Shown: piece after piece, positions 57,562-64,000 of the stretch
Position numbering within the stretch: position 1 is the first letter of the stretch
How the letters are laid out: each line of letters opens with the position of its first letter
Assembly: GCF_900111615.1 (NCBI RefSeq)
Contig: NZ_FOHU01000001.1
Coordinates: 454,611-518,610, forward strand
Origin: Natronincola peptidivorans
Lineage (GTDB): Bacteria > Bacillota > Clostridia > Peptostreptococcales > Natronincolaceae
Reading direction: 5' to 3'
Length of the DNA stretch: 64,000 nt
Position numbers and translations under genes: made by a program
The notes under the pieces: model-generated
The model's input: the letters and a program-made list of their open reading frames with translations, nothing else
Told to the model about the DNA's origin: nothing
The model's database searches: none

Positions 57562-58173
57562 TTAATATCCTAATGTCTCTCCAACAATATATACATGTAA
57601 ATCTACAGACATTGGTTTATGATTAATAATCACTGTTACATTACACATTCTTTCATTGCTTAAACAATCATTACAGTTTCCTGTTATGCCACAGGGGACA
57701 TTTAGTCCTAGTCTTTTTGCATTAGGTGGACATGCTTCTCTTTTTATTCTATCCATTGCTGTAATCAAGTCACTACAAATTTTATTGACACCGCATATAA
57801 CAATGACTTTTTTAGGTCCATAAAACATGCTGCTGACTCTATTGCCTACACCATCTATATTAACTAAATCTCCTTTTTCTGTTAAAGCATTTGTACTTGT
57901 TAAGTATACTTCAGCATTTGAAGCAAGTTTACCTACTTCGTATCTCTTTTCTGGTTCTACTAACCAGTGCCAAATAACTTTTTTCTCTTTATTAACTAAT
58001 TCTTCATATAAATTCATTTCCTTAATAGTCATAGAACCGCCTATTCCAATAGTAGTGTAAAGGTCAGTTTCATTTAATACTTCTTTTTTTGCCTCTTCCT
58101 TGGTGGCAAAATATTTAGTCTTTATCTTTCTTTTTTCTAGGTTATTCATTAATGTCTTTATTGTATCATTCAT
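57562..58173 (-). CDS. LUD-domain protein (LutC/YkgG-like)
   Basis: About 203 residues from ATG 58173; a GTG 12 bases upstream lies in the AGGTGGG RBS. LUD-domain features: TTIGIGGSMTIKEMN, ALTEKGDLVNIDGVGNRVSS, GVNKI, and a cysteine cluster near the end (CGITGNCNDCLSNERMC), suggesting an iron-sulfur or metal site. Related proteins take part in lactate utilisation; here no LutA/B genes are adjacent, so the substrate is unknown. Confidence 0.88.
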   Translation of the reverse strand: MNDTIKTLMNNLEKRKIKTKYFATKEEAKKEVLNETDLYTTIGIGGSMTIKEMNLYEELVNKEKKVIWHWLVEPEKRYEVGKLASNAEVYLTSTNALTEKGDLVNIDGVGNRVSSMFYGPKKVIVICGVNKICSDLITAMDRIKREACPPNAKRLGLNVPCGITGNCNDCLSNERMCNVTVIINHKPMSVDLHVYIVGETLGY

Positions 58174-58315
58174 CAATAATCCCACCTTTAAAATTACTTT
58201 ATATTAATTATATACTATATAGATAATTATTCCAAACAAAGAGATTGAAAAAATTTTTATTTTATTGATAGTTTTTATTTATTGCTAATTATTTTAAATA
58301 AATATTCATTTGCTG

Positions 58316-58344
58316 TTGCAGTCCATGTCGAAATTTGTTATAAT
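58316..58344 (+). promoter_or_regulatory. Sigma-A promoter of a short intergenic RNA
   Basis: TTGCAG (58316-58321), 17-base spacer and perfect TATAAT (58339-58344). It points at a transcript starting about 58351. Confidence 0.75.
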
Positions 58345-58350
58345 CTTTCT

Positions 58351-58456
58351 ATGGTTATCCCCCTGATAACCTCGTAAATATTATCTCTATTCCAATACCC
58401 CTTTTAAACAAATTATATGATTTTATTGTATCCGGGAATAACCCGGATTTTTTTTT
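58351..58456 (+). ncRNA. Small RNA or attenuated leader upstream of asparaginase
   Basis: A roughly 105-base transcript is predicted between a strong promoter and the terminator TCCGGG/CCCGGA followed by nine T (58431-58456). Near its 5' end is the hairpin GGTTATC/GATAACC. A leaderless eight-codon ORF (ATG at 58351) may be coincidental. No Rfam-like family is recognised. The remaining 130 bases to the asparaginase start are AT-rich. Confidence 0.5.
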
Positions 58457-58590
58457 ATTTTAATGTAAAAAATATATCTGTTAGTATATAATTAAGAAAA
58501 GAATATCAATAATTTTATTGTTTATCCAACTTTTTTTCATGATTAATTATAGTTTTAATAAATATATAAGAATTTTTTAGGAGGTACTAT

Positions 58591-59583
58591 ATGACAAGGC
58601 CAAAAATTGCTATTATTTTTACCGGTGGAACAATCTCTATGTCTATTGATCCTAGAATTGGTGCCGCTATTCCTTCGTTATCTAATGAAGAAATAATGTC
58701 TCTTGTAACAAATATAGATAAATTTGCTGAAATTGAAACTATTAATTTTTCTAAGCTTCCAGGTCCTCATATTGATCCTTTATTAATGATGGATTTGCGT
58801 AACCTTGTGGTTGATATTATTCAAAGAGAAGACATTGAAGGGGTTGTGATAACTCATGGAACAGATACACTAGAGGAAACAGCCTATTTGCTAGACTTAA
58901 CAATCAATTGTACTAAACCTATTGTTGTTGTTGGAGCTATGCGAAATAGCTCAGAACTTGGTTATGATGGCCCAAGCAACCTTGCCTCAGCGGTGTGTAC
59001 TGCTATATCTCCCCACGCAAAAAATAAAGGTGTTTTAGTAGTGATGAATAATGAAGTTAACGCTGCTAGTGAGGTTACTAAAACTAACACCTTGAGTTTG
59101 GATACATTCAAATCTTTAGATTTTGGTGCTTTAGGTATTGTTGATAATGATAAAGTTATTTTTCATCGACAAATCGTTGATAGGCAGTATATACCTGCTA
59201 CAACCATTGTTCCTAATGTTAATTTAATCAAATGTGTTTCCGGTATGGACTCTGCTTTACTGAAGTTTTGTGTTGATTCTGGATCTAAAGGTGTTGTTAT
59301 TGAAGCTTTAGGAAGAGGTAATGTCCCTCCAAAAATGTTAGAGGGTATTCAGTATGCTCTAGAAAAGAATGTAGCAATTTTTATTGTTTCCAGATGTCCA
59401 ACTGGGCGAGTGTTAGATACCTATGGGTACGAAGGCGGAGGCAGACAGTTAAGAATTTTAGGAGCTATTCTAGGTGGAGATTTACCTGGCCAAAAAGCAC
59501 GTATTAAATTAATGCTGGCACTAAGCATATCTTCTGACTTAGAAACCTTAAGAAGTCTTTTAGAAAATAATCAGTATCAGTAA
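58591..59583 (+). CDS. Asparaginase
   Basis: 330 residues with the two catalytic threonine motifs TGGTIS (residues 11-16) and VITHGTDTLEETA, and no signal peptide, so cytoplasmic type. It hydrolyses asparagine to aspartate and ammonia. RBS AGGAGG 6 bases before ATG. The downstream sigma-54 activator is on the same strand behind a terminator. Confidence 0.95.
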   Translation: MTRPKIAIIFTGGTISMSIDPRIGAAIPSLSNEEIMSLVTNIDKFAEIETINFSKLPGPHIDPLLMMDLRNLVVDIIQREDIEGVVITHGTDTLEETAYLLDLTINCTKPIVVVGAMRNSSELGYDGPSNLASAVCTAISPHAKNKGVLVVMNNEVNAASEVTKTNTLSLDTFKSLDFGALGIVDNDKVIFHRQIVDRQYIPATTIVPNVNLIKCVSGMDSALLKFCVDSGSKGVVIEALGRGNVPPKMLEGIQYALEKNVAIFIVSRCPTGRVLDTYGYEGGGRQLRILGAILGGDLPGQKARIKLMLALSISSDLETLRSLLENNQYQ

Positions 59584-59611
59584 TAGTAAGGCTGTCTTTA
59601 CATAATTTTGA

Positions 59612-59654
59612 GATATACTTTATTGCTATTCTTAGTTAATAAAGTATATTTTTA
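59612..59654 (+). terminator. Intrinsic terminator after asparaginase
   Basis: ATATACTTTATT and its complement around a 13-base loop, followed by TTTTTAT. Confidence 0.75.
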
Positions 59655-59789
59655 TGTAAAAATTTTGCAGGAATTATTAGAATTTTATAGAAATTCTAAT
59701 AGCATTAGGTTAATTGCAATTATTTAGTTTTTTTGTTACATTTTTCATGTAATCTCATTGTTTTCATATCAATATAAGGAGGGCTTTTT

Positions 59790-61493
59790 ATTTTAAAACA
59801 CATTGAACCTTTAGTAAACCTCATTCCAATAGGGATCATTGTCTTTGATAGCCACGATAATGTTTACTTTAAAAATAGAAAGGCAATAGATTTTTTAGAG
59901 GATTATGTTAGACTTAATAAAAATACTAATCCTATTAATGATTTTATAAGGCTTGCAGAAAAGGAGCAGATTAGCAAGCTTTCTCTAAACATGTCAAAGG
60001 AATATATGTTAAATTCATTTGTATTAGAAAGACAAGGTAATAAGATTATCTATGGCATAGTTGTATATGACTGCGAGAAAATATGTAGCTTTATATCTAA
60101 TGTGAATTTTCAAGATGCTAAATTAATATTAGACTCTGTTCAAGAAGCTATCACTATTGATGATGAAAATGGAAATACAGTTTGGGTTAATAGAGCATGC
60201 GAGCAGTTATATGAAATTAAGCGAGAGGATTTAATAGGAAAAAATATTGATACCCTTGAAAAAATGGGCGTATTTTCCCACTCCGTTGCCAAAGAAGTAT
60301 TTAGAAAAAATCAACAGGTTTCTATTTTACATAATAACAAAAAAGGGAAGAGAATTTTAACAACTGGTACACCTATTTTAGATAATGATGGTACTATAAA
60401 GCAAGTGATTAGTACTTCTAGGGATATTACAGAATTAATTGTTTTAAAAAATGATTTAGAGGATATACAAAACGAACTTGAAGAGTTAAAAGAAAGGCAA
60501 CAAGTTATCTTCAATGATTTTATCATAGAAAGTCAAGAAATGAAAAATATTTTACAGCTAGCGAAACGCCTATCTCAGGTTGACTCGACAGTATTAATAA
60601 CTGGGGATTCAGGGGTGGGTAAAGGAGAAATAGCTAAGTACATACATCAATGTGGCTCTAGAAAAAAGCATTCTTTAATTAAAGTAAATTGTGGAGCAAT
60701 TCCTGAATCCTTGTTAGAGTCAGAGTTATTTGGCTATGAGTATGGTGCTTTTACCGGATCAAAAAAACAAGGTAAGGTAGGACTTTTTGAATTGGCTCAT
60801 AAGGGTACTATATTTTTAGACGAGATTGGGGAACTTCCCCTAAATCTGCAAGTGAAAATATTGCAGGTTATTCAAGATAAAGAAATCCAAAGAGTTGGAG
60901 GCTTAACTTCTATCCCTGTTGATGTAAGAATAATCGCAGCAACAAACAAAGACTTGCAAAATATGGTAGTAGAAAAGAAGTTTAGAGAAGATTTATTTTA
61001 TCGACTAAATGTTGTACCTATTCATATTCCACCACTAAGAGAAAGACCTGAAGATATTTTTCCTTTAATACGCCATTTTCTACGTAAATATAATAAAAAG
61101 TTTAATATGGCAAAAAGATTAGATTCTAATAGTGTAGCTATTTTAATGAAATATCCATGGCCTGGAAATGTCAGAGAATTGGAGAATATTATTGAAAGAG
61201 CAATTATTACTACACGCCAGGATCTAATTATACCTCAAAACCTGCCAAACTACATTTTAAATGTAGGGGACGGTTCATCTGATATTGTTTTTCCTTCAAC
61301 AACTAGAAATCTTAAGGATACTCTAGAAGAAATTGAAAAACAAATTATTCATAAGGCAGTAATTAAATATAAAACTACAAGAGAAGTGGCTAAAGCATTA
61401 GGTGTAAGTCAACCAACTATAGTAAGAAAAATGAATAAATTCAAAATAACTGACGGTGATTTTAATGACTCCAATAATAATGCCGATTCGTAA
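59790..61493 (+). CDS. Sigma-54-dependent transcriptional activator with PAS domains
   Basis: 567 residues if started at ATT 59790, which follows AAGGAGGG by 6 bases; the frame upstream closes at a stop and the first ATG (59991) lacks an RBS. The added 67 residues (HIEPLVNLIPIGIIVFDSH...) form a first PAS fold. A second PAS domain covers about 110-215; AAA+ domain has Walker A GDSGVGKG (272-279) and the sigma-54 contact loop as GAFTGS (319-324) rather than GAFTGA; a TyrR-like HTH (TREVAKALGVSQPTIVRK) ends it. It likely senses a small ligand and drives sigma-54 promoters. Target unknown. Confidence 0.9.
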   Translation: MLKHIEPLVNLIPIGIIVFDSHDNVYFKNRKAIDFLEDYVRLNKNTNPINDFIRLAEKEQISKLSLNMSKEYMLNSFVLERQGNKIIYGIVVYDCEKICSFISNVNFQDAKLILDSVQEAITIDDENGNTVWVNRACEQLYEIKREDLIGKNIDTLEKMGVFSHSVAKEVFRKNQQVSILHNNKKGKRILTTGTPILDNDGTIKQVISTSRDITELIVLKNDLEDIQNELEELKERQQVIFNDFIIESQEMKNILQLAKRLSQVDSTVLITGDSGVGKGEIAKYIHQCGSRKKHSLIKVNCGAIPESLLESELFGYEYGAFTGSKKQGKVGLFELAHKGTIFLDEIGELPLNLQVKILQVIQDKEIQRVGGLTSIPVDVRIIAATNKDLQNMVVEKKFREDLFYRLNVVPIHIPPLRERPEDIFPLIRHFLRKYNKKFNMAKRLDSNSVAILMKYPWPGNVRELENIIERAIITTRQDLIIPQNLPNYILNVGDGSSDIVFPSTTRNLKDTLEEIEKQIIHKAVIKYKTTREVAKALGVSQPTIVRKMNKFKITDGDFNDSNNNADS

Positions 61494-61527
61494 TAGTTCA
61501 TAATATTGATAGTTTCTTAGCTTAATA

Positions 61528-61567
61528 AAATCCTCGCCATAAGAAACTCTATATAGCGAGGTTTTTA
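61528..61567. terminator. Bidirectional terminator between sigma-54 activator and SLH gene
   Basis: CCTCGC/GCGAGG core with AT extension and T runs on both strands. Confidence 0.7.
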
Positions 61568-61596
61568 AGAACATAGCTATTCATAACTAAAAGCAC

Positions 61597-63009
61597 TTAT
61601 GATAGATTTTCTCTCATCTTGAGTTGTTTAAAAAAGGATGTAAATATATAATCAACTTCTTCATTATGTGCTGCATATTCTTTATGGGTTCTTAAACGGC
61701 TCCAAGAAGCATTCATATAGTGTATTGCACTATTAAAATCGCTATTTTTATACATTAAATAGGCATAATTTTTTACTAAAATTGCAGAGGTTATTATATC
61801 CGTTTCTATTTCTAACATGTTTTCATAAATTCCTATGGCTTCACTAATTTTATTCTCTTCTAAATATTGAAGCACCAGTATTTCACCGATATGTAGTTTT
61901 TCTTCTGCATTTTTTGTATCATAAAAAACACTTTCTGCAATCTCGATAAACTGATCTTTAGAAATGTATTTACTAGCTATTTTTAAAAATAAGTACAAGT
62001 CATTAACTTCTTTGCTGTCTATTGTATAATAATGGTTTATAGCTTCTATAATAAGTTCTTCTTTTCTTTCTAAAACCAAGTTTTTGTCCCAAATTAATAA
62101 ATAATAATTAACTCCTATTACATTATAATAGTCTTTATTTTTAAGTTCCCAAAGTGTCTCCAAAGGACTTATATCATATAAATGTTCTTCATTATATGGT
62201 ATATATCCTATAAAATCTAAATATTCTAATGATGTAATAGCATTGATGAATCTCTGATTTAGATCTGTTTGTTCTAAATCAGTATCATTTATTTGGAATA
62301 ATGGGGAATCTAACATACTAATGCTTTCTTTAATAGAAGTAATCTTTAGTTGGTTTATACGAAGATATTCTAAGTCATCATATATTTTTCTGCCCAATAC
62401 TGAAGCTTCTGCCCTTGTAATTTTATTATTTAGTCTTAGAGAATTATCATTGTAACCTTTTATGATATTATTCTGGACAAGTTCATTGATCTCAGTATAA
62501 TATTTCGTGTTTAGTGGTAAATCTTTATATGTAGATATGTAATTAGTTACTAAAGGAGGTGTGGTAATAGCTCTGGCTAAAAGAGCTGCTTCATATCTAG
62601 TAATTTCTCTACCTAAATTAAAAATATTGCCTGAGAAAATTTCATCAAATTTAATCTCCGTGGTAGAGTGATTGTCAATGTACTCTTTTAATGAAAAGAT
62701 GTTGGCGTACCTCTTATAATCTAGGGCTATATCTGAATAGGTATCGTTTTCTTTTTTTATGATCGTTCCATTGTATTTATTCTGAATATGTATAATTTTA
62801 TTGATTAAACTTATAAACTCCCCTCTAGTCACATATTCATCAGGTCTAAATGTTCCATCATGATATCCTTGTAAAGCATTAATCTCGTTGCTGACCCAGT
62901 ATATGTAGTCATTTCCCCAATGATTTTTAGTATCCGAATAATCTAATCCGTAGGAATAACTAGTTAGTAAGACACATGTTAATAAAAATATTATTATTTT
63001 ATTCTTCAT
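61597..63009 (-). CDS. Secreted S-layer homology (SLH) domain protein
   Basis: 470 residues: signal peptide (about 1-20), three SLH repeats in the first half (first ending DGTFRPDEYVTRGEF, second with a divergent GREITRYEAALLARA, third with NNIIKGYNDNSLRLNNKITRAEA), then a helical region with tetratricopeptide-like repeats. SLH domains anchor to pyruvylated cell-wall polymers. RBS GGGGGG before ATG. Role of the C-terminal half is unknown. Confidence 0.88.
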   Translation of the reverse strand: MKNKIIIFLLTCVLLTSYSYGLDYSDTKNHWGNDYIYWVSNEINALQGYHDGTFRPDEYVTRGEFISLINKIIHIQNKYNGTIIKKENDTYSDIALDYKRYANIFSLKEYIDNHSTTEIKFDEIFSGNIFNLGREITRYEAALLARAITTPPLVTNYISTYKDLPLNTKYYTEINELVQNNIIKGYNDNSLRLNNKITRAEASVLGRKIYDDLEYLRINQLKITSIKESISMLDSPLFQINDTDLEQTDLNQRFINAITSLEYLDFIGYIPYNEEHLYDISPLETLWELKNKDYYNVIGVNYYLLIWDKNLVLERKEELIIEAINHYYTIDSKEVNDLYLFLKIASKYISKDQFIEIAESVFYDTKNAEEKLHIGEILVLQYLEENKISEAIGIYENMLEIETDIITSAILVKNYAYLMYKNSDFNSAIHYMNASWSRLRTHKEYAAHNEEVDYIFTSFFKQLKMRENLS

Positions 63010-63134
63010 AAATATATCCCCCCTATTTCATAACATATTTTAGTATAGTCATATTGTTTATTATCTCTTACTTACCTATTATATAGTCTTTATATCCATG
63101 CTTCAGCATAACAAGCATCTTATTGTCATTAATC

Positions 63135-63164
63135 AAAAAAACTAGCACTTTTGTACTAGTTTTT
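63135..63164 (-). terminator. Terminator of the tRNA operon
   Basis: AAAACTAGTAC/GTGCTAGTTTT hairpin ending in seven T on the minus strand, 7 bases past tRNA-Phe. Confidence 0.85.
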
Positions 63165-63170
63165 AGGTTA

Positions 63171-63246
63171 TGGTGCCCAGAGGCGGAATCGAACCACCGA
63201 CACGGGGATTTTCAGTCCCCTGCTCTACCGACTGAGCTATCTGGGC
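63171..63246 (-). tRNA. tRNA-Phe (GAA)
   Basis: 76 bases including an encoded CCA. Clover-leaf with anticodon loop CTGAAAA and TTCGATT T-loop. Last gene of the tRNA cluster. Confidence 0.97.
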
Positions 63247-63254
63247 ATATCTTA

Positions 63255-63331
<77 letters not shown>

Positions 63332-63354
63332 TCATAGTAATATCAAATTTGTAA

Positions 63355-63431
63355 TGGTCCGGGTGGAGAGATTCGAACTCCCGACCCCATGGTCCCAAAC
63401 CATGTGCGCTACCAAACTGCGCTACACCCGG
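63355..63431 (-). tRNA. tRNA-Pro (TGG)
   Basis: 77 bases with encoded CCA; acceptor CCGGGTG/CACCCGG, anticodon loop TTTGGGA. Identical to the copy at 63636-63712. Confidence 0.97.
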
Positions 63432-63435
63432 AAAA

Positions 63436-63511
63436 TGGCAGGGGCGATAGGATTTGAACCCACGACATCCGGTTTTGGAGACCGACGTTCTACCAACTGA
63501 ACTACACCCCT
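63436..63511 (-). tRNA. tRNA-Trp (CCA)
   Basis: 76 bases with encoded 3' CCA; acceptor AGGGGTG/CGCCCCT and anticodon loop CTCCAAA. Confidence 0.96.
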
Positions 63512-63538
63512 ACTACTATTGCTTATTTAATTGAAATA

Positions 63539-63615
63539 TGGTGGGCCTTCAGGGATTCGAACCCCGGACCTGCCGGTTATGAGCCGGACGCTCTAACCAA
63601 CTGAGCTAAAGGCCC
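63539..63615 (-). tRNA. tRNA with CAT anticodon: Met or lysidine-type Ile2
   Basis: 77 bases with encoded CCA; acceptor GGGCCTT/AAGGCCC and loop CTCATAA. The anticodon stem lacks the three GC pairs of initiator tRNA, so it is an elongator Met or a tRNA-Ile2 whose C34 is changed to lysidine. Sequence alone does not decide. Confidence 0.9.
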
Positions 63616-63635
63616 CTATTATTTAAGTTTATTAA

Positions 63636-63712
63636 TGGTCCGGGTGGAGAGATTCGAACTCCCGACCCCATGGTCCCAAACCATGTGCGCTACCAAACTG
63701 CGCTACACCCGG
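63636..63712 (-). tRNA. tRNA-Pro (TGG), second copy
   Basis: 77 bases, identical to the copy at 63355-63431 including short flanks, consistent with a recent duplication or gene conversion. Confidence 0.97.
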
Positions 63713-63716
63713 AAAA

Positions 63717-63808
63717 TGGCGGAGAAGGCGGGATTCGAACCCGCGCGCCGCTTACACGACCTAACGGTTTAGCAAACCGTCCTCTTGAGCCTACTTGAGT
63801 ACTTCTCC
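63717..63808 (-). tRNA. tRNA-Ser (GCT)
   Basis: 92 bases, class II with long variable arm; anticodon loop TTGCTAA, acceptor GGAGAAG/CTTCTCC, CCA encoded. Confidence 0.96.
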
Positions 63809-63830
63809 TAATTCTATAAACTTAATTAAT

Positions 63831-63919
63831 TGGCGGAGAGGGTGGGATTCGAACCCACGGCCCCTTTCGGAGTCACTGGTTTTCAAGACCAGCTCCTTAA
63901 ACCGCTCGGACACCTCTCC
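63831..63919 (-). tRNA. tRNA-Ser (TGA)
   Basis: 89 bases, class II variable arm (CTCCGAAAGGGG region); anticodon loop CTTGAAA, CCA encoded. Confidence 0.96.
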
Positions 63920-63924
63920 ATAAA

Positions 63925-64000
63925 TGGTGACCCATCCGCGACTCGAACGCGGGACACCCTGATTAAAAGTCAGGTGCTCTACCGACTGAGCTAATGGGTC
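63925..64000 (-). tRNA. tRNA-Lys (TTT)
   Basis: 76 bases with encoded CCA, ending exactly at the window edge; acceptor GACCCAT/ATGGGTC, loop CTTTTAA. The tRNA cluster probably continues beyond the window. Confidence 0.96.

Noticed and set aside
58351..58377. Leader peptide ORF in the small RNA candidate
   Set aside because: Only eight codons, no RBS and no regulatory codons for the downstream gene.

Overview
The window looks like ordinary core chromosome of a low-GC, endospore-forming Gram-positive anaerobe of the class Clostridia. Evidence: AT-rich DNA, AGGAGG-type ribosome binding sites, the spoIIA-sigF and spoVA sporulation operons, yunB and spoIVFA/FB, a full Rnf complex, a T-box leader on leuS, an L21 leader, and an N-terminally extended L27 with its Prp protease. 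An Alkaliphilus/Natronincola-like relative is plausible, but that is inference. No phage, insertion sequence or CRISPR array was seen.

Layout. 1-0.6 kb: 5' end of serine dehydratase beta subunit and ridA. 0.65-10 kb (minus): obgE, a small Cys protein, yhbY, nadD, yqeK, an LCP protein, a CaCA-type exchanger, rsfS, T-box/leuS and a YheO-type regulator. 10.2-11.3 kb: rplU-prp-rpmA unit with its own promoter, leader and terminator. 11.3-17.5 kb: RNase G, two linked radical-SAM-associated genes, spoIVFB, spoIVFA and a possible coupled small ORF. 17.6-27.3 kb: mgsA, minE-minD-minC, then PBP2-mreD-mreC-mreB-radC-maf-DUF4321-Gx transporter (cell shape and division). 27.4-32.5 kb: rnfCDGEAB, preceded by an iterated palindromic motif. 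32.9-36.6 kb: two GHKL ATPases, two DRTGG-domain proteins and a PHP protein, then a SPOR-domain protein. 36.7-45.2 kb: cell-wall enzymes, luxS, yebC, a split TSUP transporter, yigZ, a degenerate Nudix protein, hflX, yunB. 45.5-48.1 kb: class A PBP. 48.2-53.8 kb: spoVA operon and spoIIAA-spoIIAB-sigF. 54-57.3 kb: mogA, moaC, thiI, cysteine desulfurase. 57.6-63 kb: LUD protein, a promoter-to-terminator small RNA candidate, asparaginase, a sigma-54 activator that appears to start at ATT, and an SLH-domain protein. 63.2-64 kb: nine tRNA genes on the minus strand.

How it works together. Most genes serve envelope growth (MreBCD, PBP2, PBP1A, Min, LCP, NlpC/P60, lytic transglycosylase), ribosome assembly and translation (L21, L27, Obg, RsfS, YhbY, LeuRS, tRNAs) and sporulation (SigF switch, SpoVA dipicolinate channel, SpoIVFA/FB, YunB). 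Energy metabolism is represented by Rnf. The least explained part is the regulator-like cassette just upstream of rnf, which resembles genes usually found with NADH-dependent [FeFe]-hydrogenases although no hydrogenase lies here. Three short ORFs (17.3, 50.6 and 51.9 kb) are translationally linked to sporulation genes and were inferred by reading the sequence directly.
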